Assembly (NCBI RefSeq): GCF_018882185.1
Contig: NZ_JACVOY010000005.1
Coordinates: 62,001-126,000 of the forward strand
Direction: 5' to 3'
Length of the DNA stretch: 64,000 bases
From: Polynucleobacter sp. AP-Latsch-80-C2
GTDB lineage: Bacteria > Pseudomonadota > Gammaproteobacteria > Burkholderiales > Burkholderiaceae
Shown: in pieces, positions 8,951-17,725 of the stretch
Position numbering within the stretch: position 1 is the first letter of the stretch
How the letters are laid out: every line of letters starts with the position of its first letter
Notes under the pieces: generated by a model
Told to the model about the DNA's origin: nothing
The model's database searches: none
The model's input: only the letters and a program-made list of their open reading frames with translations
Made by a program: the position numbers and the translations under genes

Positions 8951-9766
8951 CTAAGGCTTTTTGACCCGCTCACTCCACAGTTGCCATGGCCTACCAATAG
9001 TCTTTTCAATTGTTTCTTGAGAATTGACAGTTTCGCCAACAGTCAAATACTGTACCTGCCCCATCTTCATCGCTTCAGACTGAATACTGGCATTTTGAAT
9101 GGCATAAACCGCTCTGAATACTGCCTTCTTAATCGAGTCAGCTCCTGCTGCGTATCCATGCCCGCGCATCAACACAAAGTATTGAATCCCCATTGTCTTA
9201 GATAGCGCATCACCTAGCTCTGGGCTACTCACGAACATATCAGTATCAGGGCTTGGCTTGGCAAAGTTCCGAATCTCAAAAATAGGCGCGCCCTCACCTA
9301 AAAATGCACTCATGTGATAAACAGGCTTTAGCGTGGTACCCGTTAGTCCATAGGGCAGAATCGGCGCAGCATGTCCATGGATTACCGAATTAATATCAGG
9401 GCGATTACGCATTACCCCACTGTGAATAAAACGCTCACCATAAGCCACTCGAGTGTCGCCATTCAAGGCCTTGCCATTCAGATCAAACTCCATGATGTCC
9501 TCAACCTGCACTACTGAAGGGGCAACACTTCTGGCTAAAAAGAATGTATTCGGATTGCTGGGATTACGAACGCTAATATGACCATAACCATCAACTGCAT
9601 TTTGGTCATACAAAATATGATTGGCGATGACCAACTCTTCCACCGCTGTTTTGACAGTGGGGTTTTGCTCCATCTGTTCCTGAACACTTGCCGCACTTAA
9701 GGTGGTGGTGATTGAGGCAGACAGTAAAAAACTGGTTACGCTAAAAATGAAGGATCTTTTCATCAT
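8951..9766 (-). CDS. Exported class II aldolase/adducin-family protein
   Basis: A 271-residue class II aldolase fold with an N-terminal export signal (M-M-K-R-S then a hydrophobic stretch, A-A-S cleavage region). This is unusual, because the family normally works in the cytoplasm. The metal-binding histidines look intact: S-V-I-H-G-H-A-A-P near residue 135 and M-R-G-H-G-Y-A-A-G near 200. The I-S-V-R-N-P segment and F-I-H-S also fit the family. The start overlaps the upstream Bug receptor's stop (ATGA), so receptor and enzyme are made together. A periplasmic aldol cleavage, decarboxylation or epimerisation of a hydroxy acid or sugar acid is possible, but the substrate cannot be read from sequence. 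Confidence 0.8.
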   Translation of the reverse strand: MMKRSFIFSVTSFLLSASITTTLSAASVQEQMEQNPTVKTAVEELVIANHILYDQNAVDGYGHISVRNPSNPNTFFLARSVAPSVVQVEDIMEFDLNGKALNGDTRVAYGERFIHSGVMRNRPDINSVIHGHAAPILPYGLTGTTLKPVYHMSAFLGEGAPIFEIRNFAKPSPDTDMFVSSPELGDALSKTMGIQYFVLMRGHGYAAGADSIKKAVFRAVYAIQNASIQSEAMKMGQVQYLTVGETVNSQETIEKTIGRPWQLWSERVKKP

Positions 9767-10749
9767 TCAACCTTGCCAATTTTTTTCACTATCTCACCCA
9801 TCTGTGCAGACTCTTTATCCCAGTAAACTTTGAACTCCGGTGCATCGAGATATTGGATCGGACTACCAGCGCCGTTAATCACTGCGCGAACACGATCATC
9901 ATTAGCAGCTTGTTTAGCCGCATCACGTAACTTATTGGTGATGGCATCGGGTGTAGCACTAGGAACAAAGAGGCCGGCCCATTGTGAAAACTCAACCTTG
10001 ACACCCATTTCTTTGAAGCTAGGTACGTCCGGCATGCTAGCCAATCTGCCATCACCCCAATGGGCTAGCGCACGAACTTTACCGGCTTTGATTTGCTGAA
10101 CGATAGAAGATGGTCCGGTTGCAATCGCATCCACTTGACCGCCTAGTAGACCCACAATTGCAGGACCAGCTCCTGTGTATGGAATGTGCACCATGTAAAA
10201 CTTTTCAGAGGACTTCAACATTTCCATAGGCACATGCATCGTGCCGTAATTGCCCGAAGAACCAAAGTTGTATTTACCAGGATTTGCTCGCATTGCCGCC
10301 ACAAAGGATTTGTAATCCTTCCAAGGGCTATCAGCCCGCACCACTAAAACGGTTGGGTCTGCTGTAAAACGGGCAATTGGCTTGAGCTGGTTTAACTGAA
10401 ATGATTGCTCCCGCCCCACAATTTTGTCAGCCTCAGGAATAATCGAAATGGAAGATAAGGCCATCAATATGGTGTAGCCATCGGGCTTAGATTTAGCAAC
10501 CGCCGCCATACCGATGCCGCCTCCAGCACCCGCCTTGTTTTCGACAATCACCGGCTGACCTAGAATTCTGGATAAGGCCTCGGCAACCGGCCTACCAACG
10601 GCATCTGCTACCCCGCCCGGCGGAAATGGGACCACCATCGTGATCGATTTTGTGGGCCAAACTTCCGGTGTTTGTGCAAATGTAGTACCAAATAGCAAAG
10701 AAGCGGCTATTAAGGTCAGTAAACGACTAGCATTCATTTTTTGTCTCAT
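9763..10749 (-). CDS. Bug/TctC-family periplasmic solute-binding protein (2 of 5)
   Basis: Receptor of about 328 residues with a signal peptide ending near F-A-Q-T. It carries the Bug hallmark W-P-T-K-S-I-T-M-V-V-P-F-P-P-G-G-V-A-D-A, then V-E-N-K-A-G-A-G-G-G-I-G and K-P-D-G-Y-T. It forms a two-gene unit with the exported aldolase (4-base overlap), which is an uncommon partner for a Bug receptor. ATG 10737, preceded by GAGA, is an alternative start. The 101-base gap to the divergent FAH-family gene is AT-rich and is framed by a 7-base inverted repeat at 10748-10754 and 10784-10790. Confidence 0.9.
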   Translation of the reverse strand: MRQKMNASRLLTLIAASLLFGTTFAQTPEVWPTKSITMVVPFPPGGVADAVGRPVAEALSRILGQPVIVENKAGAGGGIGMAAVAKSKPDGYTILMALSSISIIPEADKIVGREQSFQLNQLKPIARFTADPTVLVVRADSPWKDYKSFVAAMRANPGKYNFGSSGNYGTMHVPMEMLKSSEKFYMVHIPYTGAGPAIVGLLGGQVDAIATGPSSIVQQIKAGKVRALAHWGDGRLASMPDVPSFKEMGVKVEFSQWAGLFVPSATPDAITNKLRDAAKQAANDDRVRAVINGAGSPIQYLDAPEFKVYWDKESAQMGEIVKKIGKVE

Positions 10750-10850
10750 AGTAGTTATTTAGTTATTATTTATATTCTTTATCCTACTATAAGATTCATC
10801 ACAATAAACAGGGGTTTTCCCATACAAGAACCCCAACGGAGATAGCAATC

Positions 10851-11738
10851 ATGAAATATGCAGCATTTTCTTTAAAGAGTGAGCCAGGCAAAACCCGTGT
10901 GGGCTCTATTTCAGCCGATGGCGCATCGATAGATGAGTTCGACCTAGGAGTGGATGTTAGCGAGGATGGCATCGTTGCGATTTTGCGCGCTGATTTAAAT
11001 GGCAAATTACCTAAGCCCGTAGCAAAACATGCTTTTGCGGATATTCGCTTACTAGCGCCAGTTCCACGGCCTCGCAGAAATATTTTCTGTGTAGGAAAAA
11101 ATTATCATGAGCACGCTAAAGAATTCTCCAATAGCGGATTTGATGCTAGCGCCAAGCCAGGTGAAGATATTCCAAGTCACGCTATTTTCTTTACTAAACC
11201 ACCCGAGTCTGTCACAGGGCCTAATACCAATGTCATCATCCCTACTGCCGTTTCAACTGCAATTGATTACGAAGCGGAATTAACGATTGTTATTGGTAAG
11301 GGCGGCAAAGGTATTAGCGAAGCAGATGCAATGAAGCATGTCTGGGGCTACACGGCCATAAACGACGTTACTGCGCGCGATTGGCAGCAGCGCCATAAAC
11401 AGTGGTTCTTGGGCAAGAGCTTTGATACTTTTTGCCCAATGGGTCCATGGGTCGTCACCGCCGACCAAGTTGATGCCAATGATATTTCTGTGAAATGCTG
11501 GGTCAATGGGGAGTTACGCCAAAACTCCAATACCAAAGATTTGATTTTTGATATTCCCAATATGATCGCTACTGTTTCTGCGGGCATCACACTTTATCCT
11601 GGTGATCTCATTGCTACTGGTACACCGGTAGGCGTAGGTATTGGATTTAAGCCGCCAAAATATTTAGTGAATGGCGATGTCGTCGTTGTTGAGATGGGTG
11701 GCATTGGCAAACTCGAAAATACTTTTATTGCCGAATAA
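10851..11738 (+). CDS. Fumarylacetoacetate hydrolase (FAH) family protein, cytoplasmic
   Basis: A 295-residue hydrolase or decarboxylase of the FAH/MhpD superfamily, without a signal peptide. Seen are F-C-V-G-K-N-Y-x-E-H (about residues 81-90), the metal-binding D-Y-E-A-E-L-T-I-V-I-G-K-G-G, the N-D-V-T-A-R-D-W-Q motif, K-S-F-D-T-F-C-P-M-G-P-W-V-V, and P-G-D-L-I-A-T-G-T-P-x-G-V-G. Family members cleave acylpyruvates or 2-keto-3-deoxy sugar acids, or decarboxylate ring-cleavage products. Divergence from the Bug-aldolase pair hints at a shared substrate pathway. Good GGAGA ribosome site. A bidirectional terminator follows. Confidence 0.88.
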   Translation: MKYAAFSLKSEPGKTRVGSISADGASIDEFDLGVDVSEDGIVAILRADLNGKLPKPVAKHAFADIRLLAPVPRPRRNIFCVGKNYHEHAKEFSNSGFDASAKPGEDIPSHAIFFTKPPESVTGPNTNVIIPTAVSTAIDYEAELTIVIGKGGKGISEADAMKHVWGYTAINDVTARDWQQRHKQWFLGKSFDTFCPMGPWVVTADQVDANDISVKCWVNGELRQNSNTKDLIFDIPNMIATVSAGITLYPGDLIATGTPVGVGIGFKPPKYLVNGDVVVVEMGGIGKLENTFIAE

Positions 11739-11783
11739 GGATTTCATTTACGGATTGACTGTATTTAAATACTTCGCCAAATC

Positions 11784-11808
11784 AAAAGCCACCCTCGGGT
11801 GGCTTTTT
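11784..11808. terminator. Bidirectional rho-independent terminator
   Basis: Hairpin AAAAGCCACC-CTCG-GGTGGCTTTTT between the convergent FAH-family gene and feoB. The core is identical to the terminator at 8904-8929. Confidence 0.92.
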
Positions 11809-13722
11809 CTATCCTAGGCCAAAGAAGCAGGCGACTCGATAGGTAATGAAGGCGGCTAAATACGCCAAGCCAAATAGGTAACTGAGCATGATGATAGGAA
11901 TTTTCCAACCACCAGTCTCCCGCTTTACCGCAGCAATCGTAGAGAGGCACTGAGGTGCAAATACAAACCAAGCTAAAAGCGACAATGCAGTTGCTAGAGT
12001 CCAACTTGCAGAAATTAATGGCACTAAAGCATCTGCAGCATCGGCACTAGAGCTCGATAAAGCGTAGACCGTTGCCAAGGAACTAACTACCACTTCACGA
12101 GCAGCCATACCAGGAACTAAGGCAATACTAATCTGCCAATTAAATCCAATGGGCGCAAAGATGTGAGCCAAAGCCTGCCCTAACATGCCAGCAAAACTGT
12201 ATTGAATAGCCGATCCAGTAGCACCCTCGGGTGGAAATGGGAAACTAGAGAGCACCCACAGAGCAATCGTCATGATCAAAATGATTCCACCTACCCGACG
12301 CATAAATATCTCTGCGCGTTGCCAAAGGCTAATTGCTAAATTACTGATGCGAGGCAGATGGTAGCTTGGAAGCTCCATCATGAGTGCATTCATTTTGAAC
12401 TGCTCACTTGTAAAGCGTTTTAATATCCAGGCCACGCCCATGGCACCTAAGATGCCAGACAGGTAAAGCAAAAATAAGACTAAGCCTTGCAAATCAATGC
12501 CTACCCAAAGCTTTTGCTCTGGAATGAATGCCGAAATTAATAATGCATACACCGGCAAGCGTGCAGAACAGGTCATCATGGGTGCAATTAAAATGGTGAC
12601 CAAGCGATCACGTGTATTTGAAATACTGCGCGTCGCCATGATGCCGGGAATAGCGCAAGCAAAACTGGATAAGAGTGGGATAAAAGATCTGCCAGACAAG
12701 CCAACTGAGCCCATCACTCGATCCAATAAATACGCAGCACGCGGCAAGTAACCCGACTCTTCCAACAAAAGAATAAAGAAGAACAAAATTAAGATTTGGG
12801 GAAGGAAGATGATGACGCCGCCCAAGCCTGCCAATATTCCATCAATCAGAAGACTACGAACCCAGGTATCTGGCAGCAAGGCTCCAATTTGGGCGCCCAA
12901 GATCTCAATAGCACCTTTAATAAGCTCCATCGGTAAGGTTGCCCAACTAAATACCGCCTGAAATATACAAAACAGTAATGCCACCAAAATGATAGGGCCA
13001 ATGACTGGATGCAACAGCACGGAATCTAGGCGATCACTCAATTGGTCCGGAATAATCTTATCCAAGCCCAAGCGCTGCAAGATTTTTTGCACTTGAATAT
13101 TGTCTGACTCAGTATGCGCAATGTGAGAGGCCACGTTTTCTAATGTGGCATCACCCGTACCAGTCTGCATAGCACTTAAGTTGCGCCAATCAAGCTTGGA
13201 TAAAAATGCCTTGATGTCATCTGCACCGCTTGCCTCAATTCCCACGCTAGTTAATACGGGCAAACCGAGCTCATCCGATAGAGCTGCTGTATCAATGCTT
13301 AAGCCTTGGCGCTGAGCAATGTCGAGCATATTCAACACCACAACACAAGGAAGGCCTAGGCGCTTAGCCGCAAGCACCAAGCGCAAGTTTCTTCTGAGGT
13401 TCATCGCACTTAAAACACAAATGACGAGATCAGGTCGCTTTTCACCCTGCGCCCTACCTAAGAGGACATTGCAAGTTACCTTCTCGTCTAAGGAGCGAGG
13501 ATACAAACTATAAGCACCAGGCAAATCTAAGATACGAATATTTTTTCCAGAATCTAAGGGGAGGCGCCCTTCTTTTCTTTCAACCGTTACACCAGAGTAG
13601 TTGGCGACTTTTTGTCGGCTGCCAGTCAATAGATTAAATAAAGCAGTCTTCCCACAGTTGGGGTTGCCCAGCAAAGCTACAACAGGTTCATTTGAGAAAA
13701 AATGAATTTTGGATTCAGACAT
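11809..13722 (-). CDS. feoB: Ferrous iron transporter B
   Basis: Inner-membrane Fe(II) importer of about 637 residues with an N-terminal G-protein domain: G1 G-N-P-N-C-G-K-T, G3 D-L-P-G-A-Y-S-L, G4 N-M-L-D. The helical insertion is followed by two Gate-type membrane halves with the conserved S-F-A-C-A-I-P-G-I-M-A-T-R segment. It is shorter than the E. coli protein (773) but within the range for betaproteobacteria. I chose ATG 13722, which overlaps the feoA end by eight bases; a TTG at 13737 would add five residues. Co-transcribed with feoA. No feoC-like gene follows; a terminator ends the unit. Confidence 0.95.
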   Translation of the reverse strand: MSESKIHFFSNEPVVALLGNPNCGKTALFNLLTGSRQKVANYSGVTVERKEGRLPLDSGKNIRILDLPGAYSLYPRSLDEKVTCNVLLGRAQGEKRPDLVICVLSAMNLRRNLRLVLAAKRLGLPCVVVLNMLDIAQRQGLSIDTAALSDELGLPVLTSVGIEASGADDIKAFLSKLDWRNLSAMQTGTGDATLENVASHIAHTESDNIQVQKILQRLGLDKIIPDQLSDRLDSVLLHPVIGPIILVALLFCIFQAVFSWATLPMELIKGAIEILGAQIGALLPDTWVRSLLIDGILAGLGGVIIFLPQILILFFFILLLEESGYLPRAAYLLDRVMGSVGLSGRSFIPLLSSFACAIPGIMATRSISNTRDRLVTILIAPMMTCSARLPVYALLISAFIPEQKLWVGIDLQGLVLFLLYLSGILGAMGVAWILKRFTSEQFKMNALMMELPSYHLPRISNLAISLWQRAEIFMRRVGGIILIMTIALWVLSSFPFPPEGATGSAIQYSFAGMLGQALAHIFAPIGFNWQISIALVPGMAAREVVVSSLATVYALSSSSADAADALVPLISASWTLATALSLLAWFVFAPQCLSTIAAVKRETGGWKIPIIMLSYLFGLAYLAAFITYRVACFFGLG

Positions 13723-13960
13723 GCGCAATACATTCAACAGAAATCATGCGCGCTTCAGATTGGCGCAGCGCAAAAGTGGAGGCCCCCACGCGGACCATAT
13801 AAGGACCTTTTCCCAATAATCCCTTACGGAGCACGCTGACCTGCTCGCCAGGCAAAAATCCAATGTCTTCCAGCTGCCCTTTAATTTGCGGAGCACCCTT
13901 TGGAGCAATAATTTCGCTAACGCGATACAAACTACCCAAATCGACCTGGTCTAAATTCAT
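13715..13960 (-). CDS. feoA: Ferrous iron transport protein A
   Basis: An 81-residue cytoplasmic SH3-like protein that supports FeoB. Typical features are the L-E-D-I-G-F-L-P-G-E-Q-V segment and V-R-V-G-A-S-T-F-A-L-R near the end. It is the first gene of the feoAB unit. A Fur-box-like palindrome lies about 50 bases upstream (14010-14024), consistent with iron repression. Confidence 0.93.
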   Translation of the reverse strand: MNLDQVDLGSLYRVSEIIAPKGAPQIKGQLEDIGFLPGEQVSVLRKGLLGKGPYMVRVGASTFALRQSEARMISVECIAHV

Positions 13961-14009
13961 TCAATACGCTTTTTGATGAGCTAATAAGCCATTATATCCA
14001 TTAATGAAA

Positions 14010-14024
14010 ATGAATATCATTCAT
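14010..14024. promoter_or_regulatory. Fur-box-like palindrome upstream of feoA
   Basis: ATGAAT-ATC-ATTCAT, a perfect 6-3-6 inverted repeat in an AT-rich region containing further GAAAATGAAT-type half sites. Its resemblance to the Fur consensus and its place before feoAB support iron-dependent repression. It could also affect the divergent paiB-like gene. Confidence 0.65.
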
Positions 14025-14146
14025 AAAAGATGCTCATCCCATGCTGAATAATGGTCTATTTACGCCCTTTAGTGCTTGATCCATGACAAAAACTCGAGGC
14101 TTAAGGCATAGTGTTATTTATTCCTATAGCCTCGGAGACGCTGTTC

Positions 14147-14770
14147 ATGTATTTGCCCAAACACTTCCAAGTTGATGATCTAGAGATCTTGGCTAAGCTC
14201 ATCAAAGAATATCCATTAGCCACCCTCTTTGGTGTGCTTGATGGCCAAACGGAAATTAATCATCTCCCTTTAATGCTTAGCGAGGACAAGACTCGCTTAT
14301 TTGGGCATGTTGCCAAGACCAATCCCCTGCTCCGCATTGCTGAACAAACAGTACCGCAACTGACTGCGGTATTTAATGGTCCCAATGCCTATGTGACACC
14401 ATCTTGGTATCCATCCAAACAAGAGGCTGGAAAAGTGGTCCCCACCTGGAATTACGCAGTAGTTCATGCACAAGGCAATCTTCGCGTTATTCATGATGCC
14501 GACTGGTTGCGAAGCCATGTTGCCCAAATGACCAATATCCATGAGCCAACTTATCAATCTCACTGGAAATTAGATGATGCTCCCGAGGAATACGTTCAGA
14601 TGATGCTCAAGGCAATCGTCGGAATTGAAATTGAGATCAGCAGCTTAGTGGGCAAATTTAAATTAAGTCAAAACCGTCCTGCCCAAGATTATGCAGCGGT
14701 ACTTTCTGAGCTTAATAATTCTCCTGATAAGACACTGCAAGAGATGGCTAAATATATGAAGCCCGATTAA
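14147..14770 (+). CDS. FMN-binding negative transcriptional regulator family protein (PaiB-like)
   Basis: A 207-residue split-barrel flavin-binding protein of the PaiB family. It opens with the family's M-Y-L-P-K-H-F signature and contains N-P-L-L, F-N-G-P-N-A-Y-V-T-P-S-W-Y near residue 80, the V-P-T-W-N-Y-A-V-V-H-A motif, and a conserved C-terminal K-L-S-Q-N-R-P segment. GGAGA at 14134-14138 fixes the ATG at 14147 over an upstream GTG at 14111. In Bacillus, PaiB affects sporulation and protease genes; in proteobacteria the role is undefined. Its stop overlaps the convergent modA stop by four bases. Confidence 0.87.
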   Translation: MYLPKHFQVDDLEILAKLIKEYPLATLFGVLDGQTEINHLPLMLSEDKTRLFGHVAKTNPLLRIAEQTVPQLTAVFNGPNAYVTPSWYPSKQEAGKVVPTWNYAVVHAQGNLRVIHDADWLRSHVAQMTNIHEPTYQSHWKLDDAPEEYVQMMLKAIVGIEIEISSLVGKFKLSQNRPAQDYAAVLSELNNSPDKTLQEMAKYMKPD

Positions 14771-15513
14771 GGGGTGATGTAGCCATACTTTTGCAAGATG
14801 CCCTTAGCTTGTGGGCTTTGCATAAATTGATATAGCTCGATCGCCTCTTTAGGTGCGCGCTTCATTAAGACCATACGCTGAGCAATGGGCTGGTATTGCT
14901 TGCTATCAAGCACGGTATAGGAAGTTTCTTTTGCAACATCGGCAGAGCTTGCAAGCGATAGCGCAGTAAAACCCACGTCGGCAGCACCAGAAACAACATA
15001 CATCGTGGCAACGCCGATATTGTCACCATAGATCAACTTATCTTTTGCCAGCTCCCAAAGCCCTTCTGCTTTCAGGTACTCGATAGCCGCTTTGCCGTAT
15101 GGAGCTAGATCCGGTTTCGCAATTGCAACCTTGTTTGCGTTGCCAATTAACTTAGCGAGATCAGCCTTATTTTTTAGTGATGAGGCATTAAATGATTTTT
15201 TAGAAATGAATGTCAATTTACCAATGGCATAGACAGTACCCTCATTAATCGTTTTTCCCTGCCTGTATAGCTCAAGTGGAAAATGCTCATCTGCTGATAT
15301 AAAGAGTTTGAATGGAGCGCCATTCATGATTTGGGCGGTAAAGTTTCCTGAAGATCCGTAAACCACTCTAAAGTCAGATTGATTATTAGTCTTATATGCA
15401 GCAGCAATTTCCGTAAATGCCTCTTTCATATTGGCCGCAACTGCAACCATCACCGGCTGAGCGCCGAGGCTTTGAGAACATAGCAAGATGAGACTTACGA
15501 TCAGAGTGCGCAA
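14767..15513 (-). CDS. modA: Molybdate ABC transporter periplasmic binding protein (ModA)
   Basis: Periplasmic oxyanion receptor of 248 residues with a signal peptide ending near L-G-A-Q-P. The ModA pattern is clear: V-A-V-A-A-N-M-K-E-A-F, the Y-G-S-S-G-N-F-T-A-Q-I motif that wraps the anion, G-A-P-F-K-L-F-I-S-A-D, and a late D-V-G-F-T-A-L-S segment. No modB or modC permease or ATPase gene is adjacent, so the membrane partners must be elsewhere. It lies 33 bases downstream of a ModE-type regulator in the same direction and is probably co-transcribed with it. Confidence 0.88.
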   Translation of the reverse strand: MRTLIVSLILLCSQSLGAQPVMVAVAANMKEAFTEIAAAYKTNNQSDFRVVYGSSGNFTAQIMNGAPFKLFISADEHFPLELYRQGKTINEGTVYAIGKLTFISKKSFNASSLKNKADLAKLIGNANKVAIAKPDLAPYGKAAIEYLKAEGLWELAKDKLIYGDNIGVATMYVVSGAADVGFTALSLASSADVAKETSYTVLDSKQYQPIAQRMVLMKRAPKEAIELYQFMQSPQAKGILQKYGYITP

Positions 15514-15546
15514 AATGGGTCCTTGTTGGATAAGATCAGTTTAAGC

Positions 15547-16572
15547 TTAAATCCATCCGGTGATTTGCCGCTTTAAACCCACGGACTTATAGCCCGCGAA
15601 CTCTTCCGATAGCTGACGAATACGACGCACCAGCTTCATCACATCCTTGTTAAGAGTTAGCTCCTCAGACATGGCCAAGAAAAATAACTCATCTTTCAGC
15701 TGAATAAAATCTAGACCATTCTCGATCGCAACGCTCTTCACGCCCACTCCAACATCTGCCTTTTTGGCAAGAATAGCGTTAGCAATAGCGGAATGGGTGA
15801 ACTCTTCTCGCTCGTAACCATTAATTTGTTTGGGATCTATTTTTTCTTTTGTCAAAAGCGTATCTAACAACAGTCTTGTACCTGAGCTTTTTTGTCTATT
15901 CATGAAACGAATTTTGGGACGCACTAAATCCTTGATCCCTAAAATATTGAGTGGATTCCCCTTAGCAACCATTAAGCCCTGAACTCGTTTCATAACTGGA
16001 AATATCTCCATACCCTCTTTTTGCAAACGCTTGGCAATGGTCTTCGAGGCTTGAGGCTCTGAAACATGGTATCCGGCAATATCTACTTCGTAGTTGAACA
16101 AACGCTCTAGAGCTTCACCAGAACCTGCAGTGCTTAATTCGAATTTTTCAAAATCACCTACAGCAGCCTGAATAATGGGATCACTACTGCTGGCAAATTT
16201 CCACTGTTTCTCAGACTTATCACGAAAGAGTGCAAAGCCTTCTTCTAAGTGTGCAAGACTGGTTTGACCAAGACGCCGAGTCTTATCATCAAAGTCATCT
16301 GTAAATTGAATGAGATATTGAGCGTATTCAGAAAGTTGGGAGCCATGCCCACGGACACGATCCATCAGCTTAAAGCCCAATGCAGTTTCTACTTCATTGA
16401 CCTTTTGCCAAACATTGCGATAAGACAGGCCAGCCTTTTTACATGCTGCCATCAAGGTTTTGCCCTGATCTATATCCTTTAATAAGCCCGTCAGCCATAC
16501 CAAATCAATGACTGCAGGATCTTTGCTTGCCTTGCTGCCAAAGACTAAGGTTGGCCTAATCTGAATTCGCAT
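15547..16572 (-). CDS. ModE-type regulator with C-terminal periplasmic-binding-protein-like domain
   Basis: A 341-residue cytoplasmic regulator. The N-terminal 90 residues form a ModE/LysR-like winged helix (G-K-T-L-M-A-A-C-K-K-A-G-L-S-Y-R-N-V-W followed by L-G-F-K-L-M-D-R-V-R-G). Instead of the TOBE domains of classic ModE, the rest resembles the PBP-like ligand domain (COG1910 type), with K-G-N-P-L-N-I and R-F-M-N-R-Q-K-S-S-G-T-R. The layout suggests an oxyanion-sensing repressor or activator of the divergent tupA gene. Inverted repeats overlap and follow its start (16571-16607). The ligand, molybdate or tungstate, is inferred from neighbours. Confidence 0.82.
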   Translation of the reverse strand: MRIQIRPTLVFGSKASKDPAVIDLVWLTGLLKDIDQGKTLMAACKKAGLSYRNVWQKVNEVETALGFKLMDRVRGHGSQLSEYAQYLIQFTDDFDDKTRRLGQTSLAHLEEGFALFRDKSEKQWKFASSSDPIIQAAVGDFEKFELSTAGSGEALERLFNYEVDIAGYHVSEPQASKTIAKRLQKEGMEIFPVMKRVQGLMVAKGNPLNILGIKDLVRPKIRFMNRQKSSGTRLLLDTLLTKEKIDPKQINGYEREEFTHSAIANAILAKKADVGVGVKSVAIENGLDFIQLKDELFFLAMSEELTLNKDVMKLVRRIRQLSEEFAGYKSVGLKRQITGWI

Positions 16573-16585
16573 ATGTAATTTATTG

Positions 16586-16607
16586 CATATTGATATTTTG
16601 TAATATG
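16586..16607. promoter_or_regulatory. Candidate operator between the ModE-type regulator and tupA
   Basis: CATATT-N10-AATATG, a perfect 6-base inverted repeat with a nested ATATT-TTGT-AATAT. A second imperfect palindrome (ATATGTAATT/TATTGCATAT, 16571-16590) overlaps the regulator's start codon. The position in a 68-base divergent gap suits autoregulation and control of tupA. Confidence 0.5.
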
Positions 16608-16640
16608 ACAGATATTAACTGAACACCTTAGGGACAACAA

Positions 16641-17465
16641 ATGAAAGCTTTATTGATGCGCTTCCTTGCACTCGCAATCACAACCATCAGCCTCATGATC
16701 CAGCCTGTAAATGCTCAGGAAAAAAGCATCGTCGTTTCCTCGACCACTTCTACAGAGCAATCTGGTTTATTTGGATTCATTTTGCCTATTTTTAAAATGA
16801 AGACCGGCATTGATGTCAAGGTTGTTGCCGTTGGCACAGGACAAGCCCTTGATATTGGACGCCGTGGTGATGCTGACGTAGTTTTTGTTCATGACAAACC
16901 AGCGGAAGAGAAATTTGTTGCTGAAGGCTATGCTACCCAGCGCAATGAAGTGATGTACAACGATTTCGTCCTCATTGGACCAAAGTCTGACCCAGCAAAA
17001 ATTAGTGGAGGCAAAGATATTCAAGCAGCCTTTAAAAAGATTGCTAGCTCACAAGCACCTTTTGTATCTCGCGGCGATAAGAGTGGCACCCATGCAGCTG
17101 AGCTGCGCTATTGGAAGGATGCCGGAATTACCATCGCCCCAGGAACAAATTGGTACAAAGAAACTGGTTCAGGGATTGGGCCTGCCCTCAATACCGCCTC
17201 CGCCATGAACGGTTACATCCTGGCAGATCGTGCTACCTGGCTCACCTTTAAAAATCGTGGCGATCTTGCAATCCTTGTTCAAGGCGATCCCAAGCTCTTT
17301 AATCAGTACGGTGTAATGTTAGTGAATCCCGCAAAATTTCCCAATGTTAAAAAGGCAGAAGGACAAGCATTCATTGACTGGCTTCTGTCAAAGAATGGTC
17401 AAGACGTTATCGCCAGTTATCAAGTTGGTGGGGAACAACTTTTCTTCCCAAATGCTAAGAAATAA
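16641..17465 (+). CDS. tupA: Tungstate-type ABC transporter periplasmic binding protein (TupA-like)
   Basis: Periplasmic oxyanion receptor of 274 residues with a signal peptide ending V-N-A-Q-E. The TupA signature V-S-S-T-T-S-T-E-Q-S-G-L-F near residues 31-43 and V-A-V-G-T-G-Q-A-L-D-I-G-R-R-G-D-A-D-V-V-F-V-H follow, with the conserved S-R-G-D-K-S-G-T-H element in the middle. These are the usual TupA anion-contact regions. No tupB or tupC follows; the next gene is a molbindin. The G-T-W-L-T-like segment and T-F-K-N-R-G-D-L are also typical. High-affinity tungstate binding is known for the family but is not proven here. Confidence 0.9.
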   Translation: MKALLMRFLALAITTISLMIQPVNAQEKSIVVSSTTSTEQSGLFGFILPIFKMKTGIDVKVVAVGTGQALDIGRRGDADVVFVHDKPAEEKFVAEGYATQRNEVMYNDFVLIGPKSDPAKISGGKDIQAAFKKIASSQAPFVSRGDKSGTHAAELRYWKDAGITIAPGTNWYKETGSGIGPALNTASAMNGYILADRATWLTFKNRGDLAILVQGDPKLFNQYGVMLVNPAKFPNVKKAEGQAFIDWLLSKNGQDVIASYQVGGEQLFFPNAKK

Positions 17466-17483
17466 ATTTAACTAGGAGAAATC

Positions 17484-17708
17484 ATGGAACTAAAAGTTAA
17501 ACTCAGCGCACGCAATACGCTCAATGGAAAAGTTGTTGAGCTCAAGATGGGCCAAACGACTTCACATGTGAAGATAGATATTGGCGCCGGTCATATTGTC
17601 ACTGCATCTATCACCAATGAGGCGGTCGATGAGCTCAACCTCAAGGTAGGCGATGAAGCATGGGCGGTTATTAAAGCCTCTGATGTGATGGTAGCCAAAA
17701 GCGCTTAA
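17484..17708 (+). CDS. mop: Molbindin (single-Mop/TOBE-domain molybdate-binding protein)
   Basis: A 74-residue cytoplasmic protein consisting of one TOBE/Mop domain: L-S-A-R-N-T-L-N-G-K-V, V-K-I-D-I-G-A-G-H-I-V-T-A-S-I-T-N-E-A-V-D-E-L-N-L-K-V-G-D, and a closing V-I-K-A-S-D-V-M-V-A. Relatives assemble into hexamers that store molybdate or tungstate. It starts 18 bases after tupA behind an AGGAG ribosome site, so it is co-transcribed with tupA and presumably buffers the imported anion. A strong terminator follows. Confidence 0.92.
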   Translation: MELKVKLSARNTLNGKVVELKMGQTTSHVKIDIGAGHIVTASITNEAVDELNLKVGDEAWAVIKASDVMVAKSA

Positions 17709-17725
17709 GTGATGCAAGGCTAATG

